Both the position numbers and the translations under genes were made by a program. Shown one piece after another: positions 59,225-64,000 of a DNA stretch of 64,000 nt. The stretch's first letter is position 1; each line of letters starts with the position of its first letter. The notes under the pieces are model-generated. The model did not search any database. It saw only the letters and a list, made by a program, of their open reading frames with translations, and was not told where the DNA came from. Source of the stretch: Mikania micrantha (Eukaryota; Streptophyta; Magnoliopsida; Asterales; Asteraceae); contig CM018690.1 of the NCBI GenBank assembly GCA_009363875.1, positions 32,594,800 to 32,658,799 on the forward strand. The letters are read 5' to 3'.

Positions 59225-61669
59225 CTTTTGAAGTAGGCCTGATGGCTTTTGGTACTCAACCTTGACCTTTGAACACGTTAAACACCTACTTACGTAAGTT
59301 GCTATCTCCGCTTTCATGTTTTGCCACCAGTAGGTCGTCTTTCGATCATGGTACATCTTGTCAGAGCTCGGATGTACAGAATACCGGCTCTTGTGTGCTT
59401 CATCCATCACCACCTGCCTTAGTCCTCTGTGGTGTGGAATCCAGATTCGATCCTTAACATAGTATGCTCCGTAGGTCTTTACCTCCAGGCGCTTGTCCAT
59501 GCCACGCAAGGATTCCTGAGTGAGGTTTTCGACCTTTAGAGCCTCCTGTTGGGCGTTTCGGATCTGTTGTGCTAATTCAGAATGTATGGTGAGTTGTAGA
59601 GCACGCACGCGTTTGGTTGTCTCTTTCCGGCTCAACGCGTCGGCCACTACGTTTTCTTTACCAGGGTGATACTTGATAGCACAATCATAATCACCGATGA
59701 GTTCAACCCATCTTCGTTGTCTCATGTTCAACTCTTTCTGATCGAAGATGTGTTGCAGGCTCTTATGGTCAGTAAAGATAGTACATTTCGTGCCGTATAA
59801 GTAGTGTCGCCAGATCTTCATGGCAAACACCACAGCTCCCAACTCAAGATCATGAGTTGTGTAGTTCTTCTCGTGCACCTTCAATTGTCGTGATGCATAT
59901 GCTATCACTTTCTCGCGTTGCATCAGTACACAACCGAGTCCTTGTTTCGAAGTGTCACAGTACGCCACGAAATCGTCGCATCCTTCCGGCAAGGATAGAA
60001 TTGGTGCAGTGCATAATTTCTGCTTCAGCAAGTTGAAAGCAGCTTCTTGTTTGTCTCCCCAATCGAATTGGGCGATTTTTGAAAATCCTTCGATGTATCT
60101 TCTGTAGTACCCGGCCAGTCCTAGGAATTGTCGCACCTCGGTTGGAGTCTTGGGTGCTTCCCAGTTCTTAATGGCTTCAATCTTGGCAGGGTCTACATGT
60201 ATCCCCTTCTCATTAACCACGTGTCCAAGAAATTGGACTTCGCGAATCCAAAAGTCGCATTTGGAAAACTTTGCATACAACTGCTCGTTCTTCAGCAATT
60301 CCAAGACAAACCTTAGATGTTCAGCATGTTCTTCCTGATTCTTCGAATAAATCAGAATATCGTCGATGAACACTATTACGAATTTATAAAGATAGGGTTT
60401 GCACACTCTATTCATGAGGTCCATGAATACGGCTGGTGCATTGGTTAGTCCAAAGGGCATAACCAGGAATTCGTAGTGTCCGTATCTGGTTCTAAAGGCA
60501 GTCTTAGGAATATCGTCTTCCTGTATCCTCAGTTGATGGTAACCCGATCTTAAATCGATTTTTGAATAGTAGCTTGACCCTTGCAGTTGGTCAAACAAAT
60601 CATCTATTCGCGGCAACGAGTATCGATTCTTGATCGTCACCTTGTTCAGCTCCTTGTAGTCGATACACATACGGAATGATCTGTCTTTCTTTTTCACGAA
60701 TAAGACCGGTGCTCCCCAAGGCGAGAAGCTCGGTCTGATAAATCCCTTGTCTAACAGTTCTTGCAACTGGTTAGACAGTTCTTGCATCTTAGTCGGTGCT
60801 AGTCGGTATGGAGCCTTAGCAATCAGTGCTGTTCCGGGAGTGAGGTCTATATGGAACTCGACTTGTCGCTTCAGCGGTAGTCCGGGTAGATCCTCGGGAA
60901 ACACTTCGGGAAAATCGCAGACTACTGCGATGTCCTCAATCTTCCTTTCTTTCTTCGGTTGCTCCGTGATAAGGGCTAGTATTGTCGTGTATCCCTTCTG
61001 TATGTACTTGTTTGCCTTCATGCAAGGCATAATGTTTAGTGGTATCCCCTGTCGTTCTCCCTGAATCGAGATATGTTCCCCGTTCTGCAACGTAACTCGA
61101 ACGATATTCTCGTTGCATACGATATCGGCCTGGTTTGCTAATAACCAGTCCATTCCAACGACCACATCGAAGCTCCCGAGAGTCACCGGCATCAAGTCGA
61201 TTTCGAGTTCGTGATTCACCAAAGTCATGACGCATCCTCGAAAAACATGTTGTGTTTCGATCAGTTTGCCGTCGGCTAACTCTACGGTATACTTATAGTC
61301 TAGTGGCGTTGGGGTAATATCCAGTCATTTACTAAAATCACTAGAAATAAAGCTTCTATCGGCACCGGTATCAAATAATATACTAGCATAGACATTATTT
61401 AAAAAGAACGTACCGGTTGCGATGTTAGGGTCATCCTTGGCTTCCCCTGAGCCAATCACAAATGATCGGCCTTTCGCCGCTCCACCTCCTGCTTTCTTCA
61501 ACTGAGGACAATCCCTCTTCAGGTGACCTGGCTTTCCACATTCATAACACCCCCTGAGGGTGTTCTGGTTGTTGTTGTTGTTGGTCGATTATGGTTGGAA
61601 TTGTTGTTGTTGTTGGGGATCTTGGATCTGCAGTCTTTGGCCATGTGGCCATGTCGCCCGCACTTCAGG
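59225..61669 (-). pseudogene. Element A: zinc knuckles, protease, RT, RNase H, integrase N-terminus (broken)
   Basis: On minus the piece begins inside a knuckle (GRHGHMAKDC) at the insertion of D and continues RSFVIGSGEAKDDPNI, FDTGADRSFIS, the long open frame 61228-59192 with RT FIDDILIYSK, RNase H YCDTSKQGLG and the integrase zinc region (CLTCSKVKVEYQKPSGLL). Disablements: a frameshift between the two knuckles near 61555, a stop replacing Leu after SDFSK near 61327, loss of 11 residues after FSKIAQ relative to B, and loss of the integrase core at the junction with C. The sequence is close to B along its length, so A and B are the same or sister families. Confidence 0.9.
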
Positions 61670-62295
61670 TGTGACAATCCGACGATTTCGGGTTAACGCC
61701 GTTAACCCCAGAACTAACCGAAATGATACGAAATCAAACAAAAACAAATTACAAAGGTTAGAATTGAACAAAACGAGTTATAAAATCCATAATTACAAGG
61801 ATAAAGTTGGTAATTAGGTTAAAATACAAAGTTTTGACTTTTGAAGTCAAAATTCGGTAAAAATCAAAGTAAAAATCAAAATTGGATCCTAACACAAGTT
61901 ATAAACGAATTAAATCACTTATAACAGTCACATTGATGATTACCATCATCAATTCAGTGTTTATTACAGACATTATGGTCGAATTAAACTCAATTAACGA
62001 TTAGGAAGTGAAACCGTAGCTATTCATTATCAAAACCACATAGTTCGATCAAAATCTGCACAATTGAACACCCTCATACTATAATCGGCACTTTTAGAAG
62101 GTTTCTCATACAACCAATCGATTCAAGAAGCTGCGAGGAGAAGAACTCGATTGGGGTGTGGCAGAACTCAAAGCACGAAGTCGATCTCTTTCCATACAAC
62201 CTCAAATCAAGTAACAATCGAGCCCTACACACCATAAAACATGCGACTAAGCATACCCCTAACATAATCTTGGTCTTTAACATCGACTCATAAGA

Positions 62296-62750
62296 ATTCG
62301 AGTTCTAGGGTTCATATTATGGGACGAATTGGGGGTTTCGATGCAAACGGATTCGATAATCAAATCAAACTACACAGTGGGTTTCGGAATCATCTATTTG
62401 ATGAAAACCCTCTGTTATTTTCATCAAACAACAACAAATTTTAAGATTTCGAATTCTAGGGTTCATGACATAAAATGATTTGGGGGTTTCGATCTAATTG
62501 GACGTGATAATCAAATTAACACATATAGAGAGTTTCGGAAACATCCCTTTAATGATTCACCTATGCTAATTTTATCAAACAACAACAAATTCTATGAATT
62601 CGATTTTTGGGTTTTTCGGTTAAAAACGATATGGGGTTTTTGGTTTAAATGATGGTGAGAATTGAATTAATTCGTACAGAGAGGGTCGAAATTCCTAGTG
62701 TAATGAAAACCCTATGAATTCAAGATCAAGTGATCATCAATTCGATCGAT
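62296..62750. repeat. ~152-bp tandem repeat inside LTR D
   Basis: Units containing ATTC(T/G)AGGGTTCAT, GGGGGTTTCGAT and ATCAAACAACAACAAATT start near 62296, 62448 and 62599, the third more diverged. Confidence 0.65.
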
Positions 62751-63014
62751 TTGAATTGGAAATTGATGAGTTGGGGTTTGAACGTGTGCATGTCCGATTA
62801 ACCAAGTTATATTGATTTATTTTTGAATTAAAAGCACCTACATGATCGTCTGAATCTGTAGAACAATAACCCCATGGGTTGAGGACCGATCGGGTTCGAA
62901 TCAGGGTTCATTTGGAGCCCTTAGGTTTCGGTTTGGGATTAACCAAGGGAAACCGGCTGCTGGTTGGTTAAAAACAATTAAAAACCAACCTGTTAACGAA
63001 ATTTGTAGTAGAGG

Positions 63015-63090
63015 AGCTGGTTTGGGCTTGTGTAGTTGGTCCGGGAGGTCCAGGGTTCGAACCCTTCCTCTGCCGGGTTTTTGAATTTAA
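63015..63090 (+). other. tRNA-like pol III boxes in LTR D
   Basis: TTGTGTAGTTGG (63029-63040) fits box A at 10 of 12 positions and GGTTCGAACCC (63054-63064) is a perfect box B, inside a T-arm-like stem (AGGG...CCCT). A whole tRNA does not fold, so it is a SINE or tRNA remnant. Confidence 0.5.
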
Positions 63091-64000
63091 AAACCATTTT
63101 TGGTTTTTAACCCGTAACTTACTCGTTCTAACTCCGATTTAGTCCGTTCGAATATCGTTGGAACCATAATTTAATTTCGAACGTAATAAAGTAATATTTT
63201 ATATTTTAACCCGAAAACATGATCGCGTGTAATTACGCTTGTTTAAATAAAATCGTATACGACTATATGATTTAATTAAACGATTTTAAAGTCATGCGTG
63301 CTTATATACGCACGTTTCTAACAATCTAACATACGTGTGTTGACACGTATGTGATTTCAACCACAAAACAACATCCCGAATAACACAATGTTATAGTTAA
63401 AACACAGATTCTTCGTAGAGGATTATCTACGCGAGTTCATGTGTGTTTGATCATTCTACTGCATTCAAAGGTGCGTACACGACCCCTTTTTACTTTTACT
63501 GTTTTTGGGGAGAAAACATGTGCAAACAAACGATTTTGGATACATATCACTTGCATGAGTTAGCTGTTTACTATAAGTGCGAACATAACACTAAAAGTCC
63601 TTACATTTCGAACCGATTAGTTTGCCGTAGTGCAAAGCGTGGTAGTTGAAGATAGATCTATTGGGTTTGTCAAACCTCACTTGGTAGATGGGATATACGC
63701 AGGTGTTTAACTAGCCAATTCAACATTACTATTGTTTGTGTTAGACAATAGTGGAAAGGCAACCAACATTCAAACAGTCAGCTTCGGTGTCGACCGCTTA
63801 TGTAAATAGTACAATGACTAGCTATCATGACTATGCAATGTGTGATTATGTGATCTGCAAACATTATATACAAACAGATTGTTCAAACAATTGATTCAAA
63901 CATTTGTGATTATTCATACAAATCTGTGTATGCACCAACCTTTGTGTTGACTTTATTTACATGTTTTCTCAGGACACTAAAAACACAAGTAAGGACAAGC

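Larger units (their letters stand above)
61670..64000 (+). mobile_element. Element D: LTR of another gypsy element, plus orientation, runs off window
   Basis: TGTGACAATCCGACG at 61670 cuts the gag knuckle of element A; TCAGG (61665-61669) is the candidate left target duplication. There is no coding frame to the window end, consistent with a long LTR. On plus it has a donor ATTCAAAG|GTGCGTACACGACCCC (63470/63471) and an acceptor in TTTTCTCAG|G (63972/63973), preceded by CCAACCTTTGTGTTGAC, which is also found beside the acceptor in LTRs A, B and C. That fixes its orientation as opposite to A-C. Its right part is outside the window. Confidence 0.75.

Noticed and set aside
1..64000. CRISPR arrays, bacterial operons, organelle insertions, viral (pararetroviral) genes
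   Set aside because: Nothing with these signatures was found; the window is plant nuclear DNA.

Overview
This is nuclear DNA from a flowering plant. The evidence is spliced genes with GT..AG introns, plant-type CYP71 P450s, a plant ribosomal-protein gene with site II and telo-box promoter motifs, long-LTR Ty3/gypsy chromoviruses, tRNA-derived SINEs and many hAT-type MITEs. The style of the LTRs and gag proteins suggests a eudicot, perhaps Asteraceae; that is inference only. Three intact host genes are visible: two tandem CYP71-clan P450 genes (minus strand, 10283-13287 and 21101-24441) and an eL8/RPL7A gene (plus strand, 26484-28590). Almost everything else is mobile or repetitive DNA.

Layout. 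1-4640: tandem satellite of about 385 bp, partly a two-monomer higher-order repeat. 4.9-8.9 kb: broken Ty1/copia pieces, the 5' half on minus and the RT-RNase H half on plus. 10.1-13.3 kb: first P450, whose single intron is filled with nested DNA transposons, plus a relic copy of its 3' end just downstream. 13.9-17.2 kb: SINE-rich AT-rich DNA. 17.2-19.9 kb: a probable solo LTR. 19.9-20.5 kb: PIF/Harbinger transposase relic. 21.1-24.4 kb: second P450, with a MITE about 10 bp upstream of its TATA box. 26.3-28.6 kb: RPL7A. 28.6-41 kb: gene-poor, with at least six MITEs, a foldback element, a broken Myb/SANT-like PIF ORF and a long-TIR (MULE-like) element.

41-64 kb is a nested pile of LTR retrotransposons. 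Outer element A (3' LTR 41048-43962) is split by B (43988-55783), a complete, very young 11.8-kb chromovirus with 3003-bp LTRs and the target duplication ATTTC. A is split again by a truncated LTR (C, 56517 to about 59220), whose damage also removed the integrase core of A. A is cut a third time at 61670 by element D, on the opposite strand, which runs off the window.

The most interesting signal is the organisation of these retrotransposons. The LTRs of A, B, C and D share a block consisting of a 5' splice site (AAG|GTGAGT in A-C, AAG|GTGCGT in D) followed 460-500 bp later by a branch-point/CAG 3' splice site. In A-C this sits downstream of a TATA box at the centre of a perfect palindrome. 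Element B also has a 250-aa coiled-coil ORF between the primer-binding site and gag, and a stop-containing 78-bp GT..AG segment whose removal joins a 49-residue gag start to the 1.4-kb-residue-scale gag-pol frame. Together they suggest a plant LTR retrotransposon whose gene expression is partitioned by splicing, with an extra 5'-proximal protein. This is inferred from sequence alone.
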